Positions 42,893-53,561 of a DNA stretch of 64,000 nt are shown one piece after another; the stretch's first letter is position 1, and each line of letters starts with the position of its first letter. The notes beneath the pieces were generated by a model. It saw only the letters and a list, made by a program, of their open reading frames with translations, was not told the origin of the DNA and did no database searches. Source of the DNA: Nectonema munidae (Eukaryota; Nematomorpha; Nectonematoida; Nectonematidae); assembly GCA_030549495.1 (NCBI GenBank), contig JAUIRK010000056.1, forward strand, positions 1-64,000, written 5' to 3'. The position numbers and the translations under genes were made by a program.

Positions 42893-43045
42893 TGCGTGAG
42901 TAGGGTTGGTTAGATGCTGGATTCGATAACTCAAGGTCTTGGGTTCGATTCGGCATCAAGCCTGCTTTCCTCATAGTTCGATACAAGCGGCGCAATTGTG
43001 ACTTCTCGATGAAAACACCCCGGGGTACCTCTACCTCTACCTACA
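42893..43045 (+). mobile_element. tRNA-derived SINE, best copy
   Basis: The head contains a tRNA-like promoter: GGTTGGTTAGATGCTGG (A-box region) and GGGTTCGATTC (B box, about 42951-42961). The body reads CATCAAGCCTGCTTTCCTCA, AGTTCGATACAAGCGGCGC and CTTCTCGATGAAAACACCCC. It ends in a (TACCTC)n tail. The same body occurs at 34401-34530 and, more diverged, at 9163-9312 on minus. The family expects RNA polymerase III transcription and mobilisation by a LINE. Confidence 0.75.
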
Positions 43046-43221
43046 TTCACTCATATAAAACTATCCAACCTTCAGTTATTTGTTTCCTCTATGAATCAAA
43101 TATCCTTTCATCAATTCCTTTAATGTGCCTGGTAGACTACTTCATTTTTCAAATGAAAAGCCTATTCCACCCCCTAACAATTTTGGATTTTTTTAAACTA
43201 GTCTATATTCTGCAAACTTAA

Positions 43222-44060
43222 TTAAAATATTTGCGCTGGAAGTATAGTATTTAAATTCACCAATTTTGTAAAAAAAATATAAAGTAGTCTTATAAATTTC
43301 CCCCGGATGTGCGCCCCTGGTTTAGACGGCATGAATACCTTGAAGAAACATCTTCCTCTAAATGAAACTAAAGATTCATCAATAGTAACACATGATCCGG
43401 CCCTTATCTTACATGACTCTACAAACGTGTGCCAAATTTCATATATAGGTGCCAACTTACCTTGCTCACCATTTCTTCTCGATGCACGTGATGACATTTT
43501 ATCAAATCTTATGCACTGTTTTATTTGTTTGAATGTATCACGACTCATTGTAGCATGATAGATTGCTGGTCCTGTTTTATTACTGAATAATTCAGTTATA
43601 GGTTTGAATGAATCTTTATCCACTCCTGATTTAAAATGAAGCCCTATCCATGCCATCATTTCAACATAATCAGTAACTTTCCATTCTTTAGCATAAATTG
43701 CTTTTCCTTTTTCATTAGTTGCTTCAACAATGAGATTCATTATTTCATCGGTAAGAAAGTGAGTAAATGTAGCACTAGCACTATGAGCAGACACATTTTC
43801 ACGCACGCCTTCTCTTTCCCAAAGCAGATTTTGAACATTCGTCTTTGTCTAGGTGCTTCAGTACACCATTCAGTTGATTTGTCTTTACCCATTACAAAAT
43901 TTACATCTTGATCAACAATAAAACTGTTGTCACTATTATCACTCGCTGAATTGCTTGTATCATTATTTATTTCATAATCTTCAGAATCAGATATATCACT
44001 CTGTACTCCTCCATCATATTCTTCCTCATCAATATCGTCTTTATTATCAAAGAGAGGATT
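43222..44060 (-). pseudogene. piggyBac transposase (truncated)
   Basis: The minus strand begins with an acidic N-terminal region (about 43850-44060: DDIDEEEYDGGVQSDISDSE, SDNSDNSF), then TEWCTEAPRQRR, a frame change near 43805, and the DDE_Tnp_1_7 core in the 43222-43806 frame. Visible core motifs are FTHFLTDEIMNLI, MAWIGLHFKSG, YHATMSRDTFKQIKQCIRF, and VTIDESLVSFRGRC, which carries the first catalytic Asp. Similarity fades after MPSKPGAHI, and the remaining two catalytic Asp residues and the cysteine-rich C-terminus are absent. One frameshift plus the 3' loss make it inactive. The high content of conserved blocks suggests moderate age. Confidence 0.85.
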
Positions 44061-44519
44061 TTTAGAATTGAACGCTTTTATAAAACAGTTATAAACTTTT
44101 TTTTATCAAGACAGAATAAAGGTTAGTGAAAAGTACAATACATATAAAAATAAAAGATTTTATTTGAAAAAAATCAATAATAAATTACATAAAAAACAAT
44201 ATTATTAAAAAAATATTTAATACTCAAATTATGTTGAGTCTTTAACCCTGAAAAAATCAAAAATTTTGAATACTTTAAAAAAAAATACAAAATTAAGGCA
44301 AAAACACGCAAGACTGATGGGTTGGGGTCCATGAGAACCCCAGAGTAGTAATATTGAGTATTTCTTTATTTTGTCAAGATATTATTACTTGTAAATATTC
44401 ATGAACCACGAATGATAAAATACAGAGAATATTAATAATTTAAAAAAAAAATAGAAAAAAAAATACTTGAGTATAAAAACTCACTGGGGTCCTAATGGAC
44501 CGCATCATTTAACAAAGGG
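43222..44519 (-). mobile_element. piggyBac-type element, 5' part
   Basis: Read on minus, the element begins at 44519 next to TTAA (44520-44523) with CCCTTTGTTAAATGATGCGG and TCCATTAGGACCCCAGTGAG, a piggyBac-like terminus. The same GGGGTCC motif recurs at about 44323-44333. The transposase follows from about 44060 and is cut off near 43222-43290. The 3' end is not present, so this is a truncated element. It may have supplied, or be related to, the source of the TTAA-flanked MITEs in this window. Confidence 0.75.
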
Positions 44520-44548
44520 TTAAATAAAGAGTTAATTTTTTAAGTTGG

Positions 44549-45463
44549 GCTGTCATATTTCAATCAATTTTTTGACAAGGTTTGATTGATTTTTAAAAAA
44601 AATAAAAGTGACCATTGTATTTAAGCATACATGAAAACGGGTGTATATAAATAGAAAACTTTGTATAACCATTTAAACTAAAAGGTTCTTTTTTAAGTTG
44701 AGCTGTCATATATCAATCAATTTTTTGATAGGTTTGAGTGATTTTTAAAAAAATAAACGTGACCATCGTATTCAGCCATGAAAATGAGTATATATGTGTA
44801 AAAAAACTTTGTATAAGCACTAAATCTAAAATTATCTTTTTTCAGTTGAGCTGTCATATATCAATCAATTTTTTGACAGATTTAGTTGATTTTTAAAAAA
44901 AATAAACGTGACCTATTCAGCACACTTTAAAATGGGTATATATGTGCAAAAAACTTTGTATACCCATTTAAACTAAAAGTTTCTTTTTTTAGTTGAGCTG
45001 TAATATATCAATCAATTTTTTGACAGGTTTGGTTGATTTAAAAAAATAATAAACGTGACCATCGTATCAGCACACTTGAAAACGGGTATATATGTGTAAA
45101 AAACTTTGTATAACAATTTAAACTGTTTTTTTTAGTTGAGCTGTCATATATCAATCAATTTTTTGATAGGTTTGGTTGATTTTAAAAAAATAAACATGAC
45201 CATCGTGTTCAGCACATTTGAAAATCGGTATATGTGTAAAAAATTTTGTATACCCATTTATACTGTTTCTTTTTTTAGTTGAGATGTCAAATATACTCCA
45301 ATTTTTGACAAGTTTGATTGATTTTTATAAAAAAATAAATATCACGACCAGATTCGCAATCAACCATTTAGTAGGTTCATGCGAAAATTTTGTAAAAATT
45401 TGAAATCATTCAAAAAAACCGAGGCGGGGGGTTAAAATAGGCCGTCACTAACAGGGTTAATGT
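44549..45463 (+). repeat. Tandem array of ~148 bp units with TTAA terminus (copy B)
   Basis: Six units begin with GAGCTGTCATATATCAATCA-type sequence at about 44549, 44697, 44845, 44993, 45136 and 45279; spacing is 148, 148, 148, 143 and 143 bp. Each holds TTTTTTGACAGGTTTGGTTG, AATAAACGTGACCATCGT and TGTATACCCATTTAAACT blocks. The last unit passes into an end block finishing GGCCGTCACTAACAGGGTTAA (45443-45463), nearly identical to the end of copy A at 17407. It starts right beside the piggyBac 5' end, so it may be the left half of the same or a joined element. Confidence 0.75.
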
Positions 45464-45469
45464 CTTTCT

Positions 45470-46285
45470 TGGTAGAAGTGTCAATTTTATCGAGTAGATC
45501 TTTTAGTTTATCAATAAAAGGCATATTTAAAATATATTAATATATTATAAATCTTATATAAATACATAAAGTATAAATTATTGAAATCAAGAAGATAAAA
45601 ATTATAAAGTGAAAAAGTTATTTAAATAAAATGTAAGTAAATTATTGAATTTTAAATCTAGACCTGTTAAAATATAAGATATGATTAAATAAAGGAAGAA
45701 AAATAAGAAGTCATTTTTGAAATTGTAGTTGAAAAAAAAATAATTAATATAAAAAAGGGGAAAAAATAAAGAACATGGTGGAGCCAACCAGATATGTTAT
45801 TGTCTCACCAAAAATTAAATAAAACAACAATAATAGAAAAAAATACTATGTGCTATCTTAGACAAATATAAGAAATGATTAAAAAAGTAGAGAGAAAAAT
45901 CTTGAGATTTAAATATTTAAGCAGAAATAAAAAGGATAAACTACTCCACAAACATATCATTTTCCATTTACACAAGAAATTATCATAATAAAAATACGCA
46001 TATAAGATACACATATAATAAACATCAACCAAATCAAAAAGTTGACAATTAAAAAAATAATAATATAAAACTGCAATGGAATGAAGTTTGAGTTAGGAAG
46101 AAAATAATAGAAGTATTGATCCAAAAAACCAGAACTAAGTTGAATAATTAACAAAAATCAATTCAAGTATTCCAAAATGTAGGAATAAAAATTCAGTATC
46201 AAAATTTTATAATTAAAAAAATTAATTTATACATTTTGAAAATTTTTATGCTTTTTAAATGTCTTAAATGTAAAGGTAAAAAATT
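45470..46285. other. No gene seen
   Basis: Very A/T-rich sequence. Minus-strand frames at 45602-45787 and 45957-46154 are Phe/Leu/Ile-rich translations of A/T runs. Confidence 0.4.
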
Positions 46286-46289
46286 CCAA

Positions 46290-47590
46290 ACTTTTTTCAG
46301 TCTTATGATGGAATTATGAATGTTGTCGGTTACTAATCGGATGGAAAAAGTGATGTAAGAAAGAAGGGCTTCAGGTGCATTGTATCAGTTTTTCTTACTG
46401 GAAGTAGATGGGGATATAAGGTAATGAAGATTTTTATTGGTGATTTTATGGATAGTGTTCCTGAGGTAGGACGGAATTTGGCTGGTGAATTTTTTCCAAG
46501 TTTGTTTTTTTGCTTTATTTATTTCTTTTTTGTGGGAGTTTTTTAGTTGGAAGTGATATTGAATATTATCATGGGTGTTCATTTTTCTTATGAGTTTTGA
46601 TGAACGTTTGAGTTGGCGATTTAGGTTGTTCAGGTGAGAGTTCCAGAAATAGGCGTTTTTCCGTTTCGGGAATGTGTTCTTTGGAGTAGAATTGAAAATA
46701 AAAGTTGATATTATTTTGTTGAATGATATGAATTTCGGTAATATATATTGATTGTTGCGTTTTTAGGAAAGCTATCCTGAAAATATGTTTGAAAATGGGG
46801 CGGTTATGTTGGATCATTTTGTGTACATGAAGATTGACATGGAAAGAAATAAAATACTGGTATAAGCTGAGGGTGTATCACAAATCTTGAAATTCTTTAT
46901 GATTTCAATGGTTTCATTTGAGATGATGGTAATGTCATTGCAGGATTGATATATTTTGTCTAGGTATTTGCGTGAAAAGTTGGGGATGTGTTATAATAAG
47001 CTATAGTGGGGTTATGGGAAGAAAAGAAATTGAGGGTTTGAAGATTTTGTTTTGTATCCCATAAATATGAGCGTGTATTAAGGTCTATAGAAATAATGAG
47101 GAAAATTTTTTTGTCAATATTGTTTTTTATTAGGGTTTATACGTTATAAAATTCATCAGGAATAGGATCTAAAGAATAAGATTGTGAGTAAAGAGAGCAG
47201 AAGAGTAGTGGCGTAGTAGTAGAGTAGATAAGAGTGAAGATGTAGTTAGAGTTAGAAAATTGGTATAATTGTGTATTGAGAATGGGTGTTTTTATTATGA
47301 TGCAAGGGGAGTAATCGTCTAAAGGGCGTATGTGTATGAGTTTGTATTAGTCAAGTACAATAAGGCATGCGTGTGTAGGGTACGTTTATGGATATTATAT
47401 TGTATTTTTGAGAAAGAATTATTTTTATAACTATATCCCATGCGGTTTTGAGTGATTTAAATTGATGTGAGAGAAATTTAATATGTGAAATTATCTATAG
47501 TTTTATTGTGTTGCGCTAGAATTGAGTTGTTTTCATTTATATAAAAACTGCATGTTTTATATGTTGATGAGGTACTTTGCAATTGAAACT
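46290..47590 (-). mobile_element. Second copy of the I-group LINE (fragment)
   Basis: The minus strand matches the LINE of 10-5177 from its position about 1110 (end of ORF1) to about 2465 (start of the RT part), so it spans the ORF1/ORF2 junction and the endonuclease region. Shared words include CATGCAGTTTTTATAT, TCTAGCGCAACACA, AAAAAAGAAATAAATAAAGC versus AAAAAAGAAATCAATAAAGC, and the peptide KKEINKAKKQ. It is truncated on both sides and scattered with stops and small deletions, hence older than the first copy. At the place where the first copy shifts frame, this copy reads LRNTIHKITNK in one frame, supporting the view that the first copy has a single-base change there. Confidence 0.85.
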
Positions 47591-47799
47591 ACCTGGTTAT
47601 TGAAGGAACTAGACATTCAGTACAAAAAAGAGACATTGAAATATTTTTTCTTCAGAACTTGTAACCGATATTGAAAATTTTTTACTCCCATATAACTTCA
47701 ATATTTTAAGTTTAAATATTTGTTCTTTGAAAATAAAATTTCCAATTAGAGTTTTATTGAACGAATTAATTGTTTCTCTAGTTTGTTTCTTGTATGTGT

Positions 47800-48120
47800 G
47801 CAGGAACTGGCTGTCCGATAAACGATACAGTTGTTCAATAAACGATTTTCTTTTTAAATCAGGAATCGAAGTTCACAACACATGGAGGTTTAGGTTTTTT
47901 CATAAATAGAAAGCTTGTATACGAAGTTTTTCTTTACCAATTGAAGTCTTTCATTTGAAGTGCTTGTAATTGTTATTCATTTTCTAGTGGCAAAAGTTTT
48001 ACTCATAAATATTTATCGCCATCCTTATTCTTGTTACGAAAAGCCAACAGATTTTGATAAACTTTTATCATACTTGGATTTTCATTATCCAAAGATCATT
48101 AAAATTTTTGAGAGATTTTA
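47800..48120 (+). pseudogene. Endonuclease fragment of another LINE
   Basis: A plus-strand frame reads SGIEVHNTWRFRFF. In neighbouring frames are HGGLGFFINRKL (about 47881-47916) and LLINIYRHPYSCYEK followed by FDKLLSYLDF (about 48000-48085). The order H-G-G-x-G-x-x-I, then I-x-x-I-Y-R-P-P, then F-x-x-L-L-x-x-L is the middle of APE-type endonucleases in CR1/L2/Jockey/RTE-type LINEs. It clearly differs from the I-group LINE above. Several frame changes; no RT part follows. Confidence 0.5.
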
Positions 48121-48124
48121 ATTA

Positions 48125-48955
48125 TATTTTTTGTAATTTTTTTTGTTTTTTTTTGAAGTTTTTTTCTCATTCTTTTTTCTGCTATCCAAAATCTTTTCTT
48201 TTAGTTTTTTTTTTTTTTATAGTGTTCTCTTTAAATTATAAAAGTTATATAGTCAAGTGTTTAATTGTTTTCTTTAAATGTTTTTTCAATATAAAGTTTT
48301 ATACAATTTTTATAAAAAGTTTATTGAAAGTTCTTTTATTGGTTCTCTGATGAGTATTTCTAAAACGATAATTGTTTTTTTATTGTAGTTCTCCTATGAT
48401 GTTAGCTTCTTGCACAAACAATAAAAGTTATAAATTCGAATAGGGTGTCAAAGTTGTTAACTTCTTGTAGAAGGGTTTTTATAGAGTTAGGAAAAGCTAA
48501 TAAAGTTCAAGAAAGAGTTTATTTGTTTGGAAGTAATAAAGATTGATAGAAATAAAATATGATTATTATAAAAATTTTTGAAATTCTTCGCCTAAAGACT
48601 GGAGAGTTATAATTCTGTTATTAAAAGAAAAAAAGTATAAGTTCTTTTAGTAAATGATAGAGTAATAGTAAACGATTTAGACATTGCTACTACTTTTAAT
48701 AATCTTTTATTGTCTTAATTTGGATAATACTTTTGATCTCACAAATTAGCAACCCCCAATATATTTTAGTTTAGTTCAATTCTGTTATGTGTTTTTTTGG
48801 ATAAATATGAGAAATAATGATTCTAAAGCTTGCTCGGTAATTATTAAATGTAAAAATATTGTATTTCTTGCTTTTTATTTATTTTTAATTTTTTCCATTC
48901 AGCATTAATAAAAAAAATATTTAAACAGTTTGGTAGGTTTAAATTTTGAATTATT
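48125..48955. other. No gene seen; T-rich
   Basis: Homopolymer T and A tracts dominate; the frame 48054-48350 is mostly Phe/Leu/Lys from T and A runs beyond the endonuclease-like start. Confidence 0.4.
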
Positions 48956-48959
48956 TTTA

Positions 48960-49145
48960 AACATTTCCTTTTTTCCCTCATGGTTGTTAGGGTGTCCTCT
49001 CAGCTTAACAGTTAAGTATTCAATCCCAACCCCAACTCTAAAAAAAAAAAAAAACGTGATTAACCATCTTAAATTTGTAAAAGCCTCTTGCCATTTAAAT
49101 CCTTGCATTTTAAAGTGTGTCAAATAAATCAATCAATCAATCAAT
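48960..49145 (+). repeat. Retroposon 3' end with (CAAT)n tail
   Basis: GGTGTCCTCTCAGCTTAACA and CAATCCCAACCCCAACTC, then an A14 run, then GTGTCAAATAAATCAATCAA and further CAAT repeats ending at about 49145. A GC-richer body followed by AAATAAAT and a short tandem repeat tail is typical of the 3' ends of LINEs or of SINEs that share their tails. Family not recognised. Confidence 0.5.
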
Positions 49146-49149
49146 TCCT

Positions 49150-52100
49150 TTTTTCTAATAACATTATTTTATGAAAATTTGGTTTTAGAAGTTTCATTCA
49201 ACTCAGTATTTACTACTTTTTATAGTCTGTTATTCTTCCTTAGATAAAAATGATACTGTTTTATCTTTTTCTTGACTTTTCGTTTTGTATAATCAGTTCG
49301 CAATCATATCTACAGAATTTGATAAATTCTGTTTTAGAAAAGCCTATCTATTATTTAAAAAATTATGGAGGTTTTTCCAAATAAAATATAATTTTTGCAA
49401 AGATATAAAATTTAATATTATATATACTAAGAGATTTTAATAAAAGAAAACTAAAATTACAAAATTCAAAAACTTTTTCCTTGTATCTTTTTAAATACTA
49501 TTTTGAAAATTTAAAGGTTTTCAATTATAATACATTTTAAAAACTATGTCTAAAAAATAACCCAACGTTTTATGGTAAACTTCTATATTTTCTAAGTATA
49601 GCTATTTTAAAATTAGGTAATTTAAAGGATTTCGTGGTTTTTACCAAAATTTTAAATCAAAATATTATTGGTTGAAGGTAAATCTCTAAACTCTGTCGTA
49701 AAGGATAAAAATTTTTTCCATTTTTTTTGAATTTTTGTTTTATTGAGTAAAAATTGAAGAGTATGTAATTTTGTTTAGTTTTGGTAAAAAAATTTTCTAT
49801 GAAAATTTTTTGAAAAAATTGTTTATATCTCTATCAATAAAAATAATTTTTTTTTTTTCGATAAACTATTATAAATATTGTCAGTTTGGGGTTTTGTAAA
49901 CATTTTTCTAGGGAATTTAGTTTTAAGTGAAGTTTAAGTCTTATGGTACAAAAAAACTAAATATAAAATTCCCTTTTTCGTTTTTCTTTTTTGTTATTGG
50001 AGATCACAAAAAATATCTCAAATTTGAGGGGATTTTTAAAAATTTTCGAGAAAATTTGTTGAAGTCCTAAAGTAGTTTGTAGTTTTTCGCTTTAAAAAGA
50101 TAAATATAATATACAAAATAAAAATAAGAAATAAAATATTAAAAAAAATATTCTTTTAAAAAAAAATAAGAAAAGTAAATAAAATTTTAATTAAAATTTT
50201 AATTGTAATAAAAATATAAGAATCAAAAGTATTTTTTTAAAAGAAAAATTTACATTTTAAAGAAGTTTTAAAAAAAAAAATAAAAGAAAAAAATTTTAAT
50301 AATAAAACTCCCTTTATTCTAATAAATTTATTGATAATAAAAAAGTATTAGAAAACTATTATGTTCTGTTCTGTTTTTGGTTCTGTAGTCAGGTTGATAA
50401 GTTGTTAAATTAGCTTCATACATTCTTTAAAGATGAAGATTTATTTTTTCAAGTGAAAAGTTCCAATGAGGATAATAATCTTGTTGTAGTGTTTAGTATG
50501 AAGTTTCTCCATGTTTTTAGACAAGTTAAGTTTTTTAACTCTCCTTTCAGTGTTCATTTTTTTCTTTCAAGTGTTTCTAAGTGAAATGATTTTTTCCCTT
50601 TTCATTTTTGAATCGTACTTTACTAATAAAGAAAAGTTTGATAAACATTTTCTGATGAGGTAAAGTTTGTTTTGGGGTGCTCAATTCTCTTCTTGGTCCT
50701 TTTTTTACATATTTGTCAATGTCTTCATTTTAAATTTGAATCTTTCATTTTCTACTGCTTAACATTATCCTAAAGTTAAATGACCTTAAGGAAAATTTTA
50801 GAAATTATAAAAATTTTATAGTTTATCAGTAAGTACTGTTTTTGAATGGTGTAGAAAAATGGATTATTAATAAAAAAAAATAAAATTTTAAAAAAAGTAA
50901 AGTTGTATGAAAATCGGAATTGAAGTCGTGTCTTATTTTACTACCTTAGATTAATAGAAAGTGATTTGAAGTGGCAAATATTTTAAAATAGTAAACTTAC
51001 CAATTATTGGGTTAATGAAATATACTCAGTTATTTTGTCAATATAAAGTAAAAATATATAAATCTTTACTTCATTTGTATTATAGTGTTGAATTGGGGAT
51101 ATAAGGATTTTGATGTATTGGTCAAACTTCAAAAGAAGCAATAAGGATAGTATTTAATCTACCGTATTGCATACCTCAACTTTTTTAAAAAAAATTCCTT
51201 ATGTTCCCTGACATTTACAAGTTCAAGTTTTAAAATTTCTGGTAGCTACTTCACCTTTCCTACCAAAAGTGTTTGACAATTGGTTCTTATAGTTAAAAAA
51301 AACATCCTATAATCTTCGAAATTCAAATAACTTAGTTATTCCTTCATACAAAAAATAAAGTCAAAAAGTTCTCTGAAGTTTAGAAGTGTCGGTGTTTGGA
51401 ATATCATTTGTTACATTGCAAAATACTTTAAATTTTAAAAGTTTTATATCTACAGTCAAAAAGCATTTCTACTCCAATTATGCTTCGTCATGTAATTCTA
51501 ATAATTGTTATATTTGTAAACGTATTTCTCATATTTAATATTTGCACGATTAAATATATATATATATTATATATATATATATCTTATACCTTAATATCTT
51601 ATATCTTTATATCTTAATATCTTTAGATTATTACTGATTTGATACCTAAAATATTATATTTAGTTTTAAATGCTAAAATAATTATTTTATGATCATATCT
51701 ATTTTGTAATTTTAGAAATATTGTTTTCCGGGGAGAATCATGTTAAGCGGTCTGTATAGATCTTGTGAACTTCCCTGCATGCTTTATAATATTGTTTTAT
51801 AATATTTGTGTTGATAATTTTATCTTGTTCATATTTAAAATATTTTAATGTGATTTGTTTAAGAGTTTGATGCTTAATAAATTTTTTCTTCTTTTTTTTC
51901 TTCTTCTTCACAAATTTAAGATTAGAAAATCGACAAAAACAATATGTATCAAAAGCATGATGATTAAAATTTTCAAACATCCGTGAAAAACAATTGTAAC
52001 ATTTATAAATTGAAGAATTCTTTTATACTCATATGAGCCAGAACTGTGATTATCAGAACTTAATATAAAATATTATATAAATTTATTTTTTATATAATTT

Positions 52101-53370
52101 TTTTATTTATAAAAACTAAAGAACTAAATTTGTAAGTATAAATTTTGCCGTGCATTGAGAAGTAGATTGACTAAACTTGCAGAAATTAGAGCACTGCTTC
52201 ACAGAAAAAAATATAAACAGGATACTAAATAAAACTTGCATAAAGTTTATTAATTTTCTAGATTCCGAGTCCAAAGAGAGAACAATCAATTTAGTATTCT
52301 TTTTAGCACTAATTTAGAGAACAAAACTTTGCATTTTTCCGTATTCTTTAAAATTAAAATCATAAATTCTATTTTCTCTATAATAAGATCTATAATTTCC
52401 TATTTACTCAATTCAGAATAAAAATTATTCAGAAAAATTTTAGGGTTAAAAACTTGATTTATAAGAATATGTATGAATTTATTGTTTTTTGTTTTTGCTT
52501 CAAAGTAATTTCAAGTTTTAACAGAGATTCTTTATTAGAGAAAGAAAATCTTAATATATTATCTCTATAGCCTCTTAACCTTCACCTTAGATAAATAATC
52601 TTTACTAGCTGTTTTTAAACTATCTAATTCAAGGGCATTATCGAATTTTACTTTTAAGAAATTTGTACTTTTTACATCATTACTATACGAATTAGAATTG
52701 CATTTTAATTTAAGTTCATCAATATTCGAAGTTGCTGTATGAGAGATTGATTTATATTATTATCTTACTTCTTAATTTGATTTATACGAACTTTTCTCAT
52801 TTTCAAGAACATTGAGAAGACTTATTAAATTACTTTAATTTCTTTCCTAGTCAGTGAGTCAATTATATCAATTAAGTCTTTAACTAAAGTTAAAGACTTA
52901 ATTCTTTTTAATTTTGAGAGTAAGTGAAAGTATAAATGTATAAATATAATATTATCAAAGAAACAAAAAAACTATTCTAAAGATGAATTAGTAAAGAAAA
53001 ATTTTTTAAACAATACAGTTTACACATAATTTGTAAAAAGAATAATAAATTATAAAAAAATTAAGCAGTTAGTTAAGAAGAAGACATGGAAAACTTTGAC
53101 AAAAACAAAAAAATAAGTTGTTCAAATTAATCAATAAATAAATTATGTGTGGTATAATCATCAAACTTTACTAGTAAATATTTTTGTTGAATTTAAAATA
53201 TATAATTTATTTTTTTTTTAATTTTTTTTTGCGCTATTATTATAAATGGCCCGCTCAACTTTCAAAAATGTTCTTAAATAGATCTATTTAATTTGTTTAT
53301 ATTTTGAATTTATATAATTATATTTTAGAATCCTTAAAAAATTCATCTTTTATATTAAATTTTTTAAATA
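49150..53370. other. Gene-free, low-complexity A/T region
   Basis: Over 4 kb of A/T-dominated sequence with A-rich runs (50090-50300), a TA tract (51555-51585) and a short TTC-rich run (51880-51910). No homology-bearing frame. The right end is the region upstream of the ISWI start codon; an AG at 53327-53328 (TATATTTTAG) could be the acceptor of a 5' UTR intron. Confidence 0.4.
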
Positions 53371-53372
53371 TA

Positions 53373-53561
53373 ATGGATGATTCAAATGGTTTCAATAATG
53401 ATTATATGTTTAATAATGATACTAAAGACAATATTAATTCCTACAATTCATTTCAAAATAACTATTCTCAATCGGAAAGTTGGAAGGATAAGGATTATGA
53501 TGTTAAAAATATTGAGCAGAAACAATTCACTGGCCTTAAAAGAGAGTTTGAAAATGAATTG
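53373..53561 (+). CDS. ISWI exon 1 (N-terminus)
   Basis: 63 codons from ATG 53373 ([10 protein letters not shown]) to ENEL at a TTG/GTAACT donor, phase 0. Rich in Asn, Asp and Ser, as expected for the variable disordered ISWI N-terminus. The end, LKREFENEL, joined to [11 protein letters not shown] of exon 2, aligns with EAEFDNKIEADRSRRFDFL in Drosophila ISWI, which supports this pairing. The frame is open for 23 codons upstream, but the ATG in ATAATGG is the first good Met. Confidence 0.75.

Noticed and set aside
44200-44519. Host promoter or terminator in the GGGGTCC inverted repeats
   Set aside because: They sit at the terminus of the piggyBac remnant next to TTAA and fit transposon end structure better.
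48054-48350. 98-residue plus-strand Phe/Leu-rich frame
   Set aside because: The first part overlaps LINE endonuclease debris; the rest is T-tract translation.
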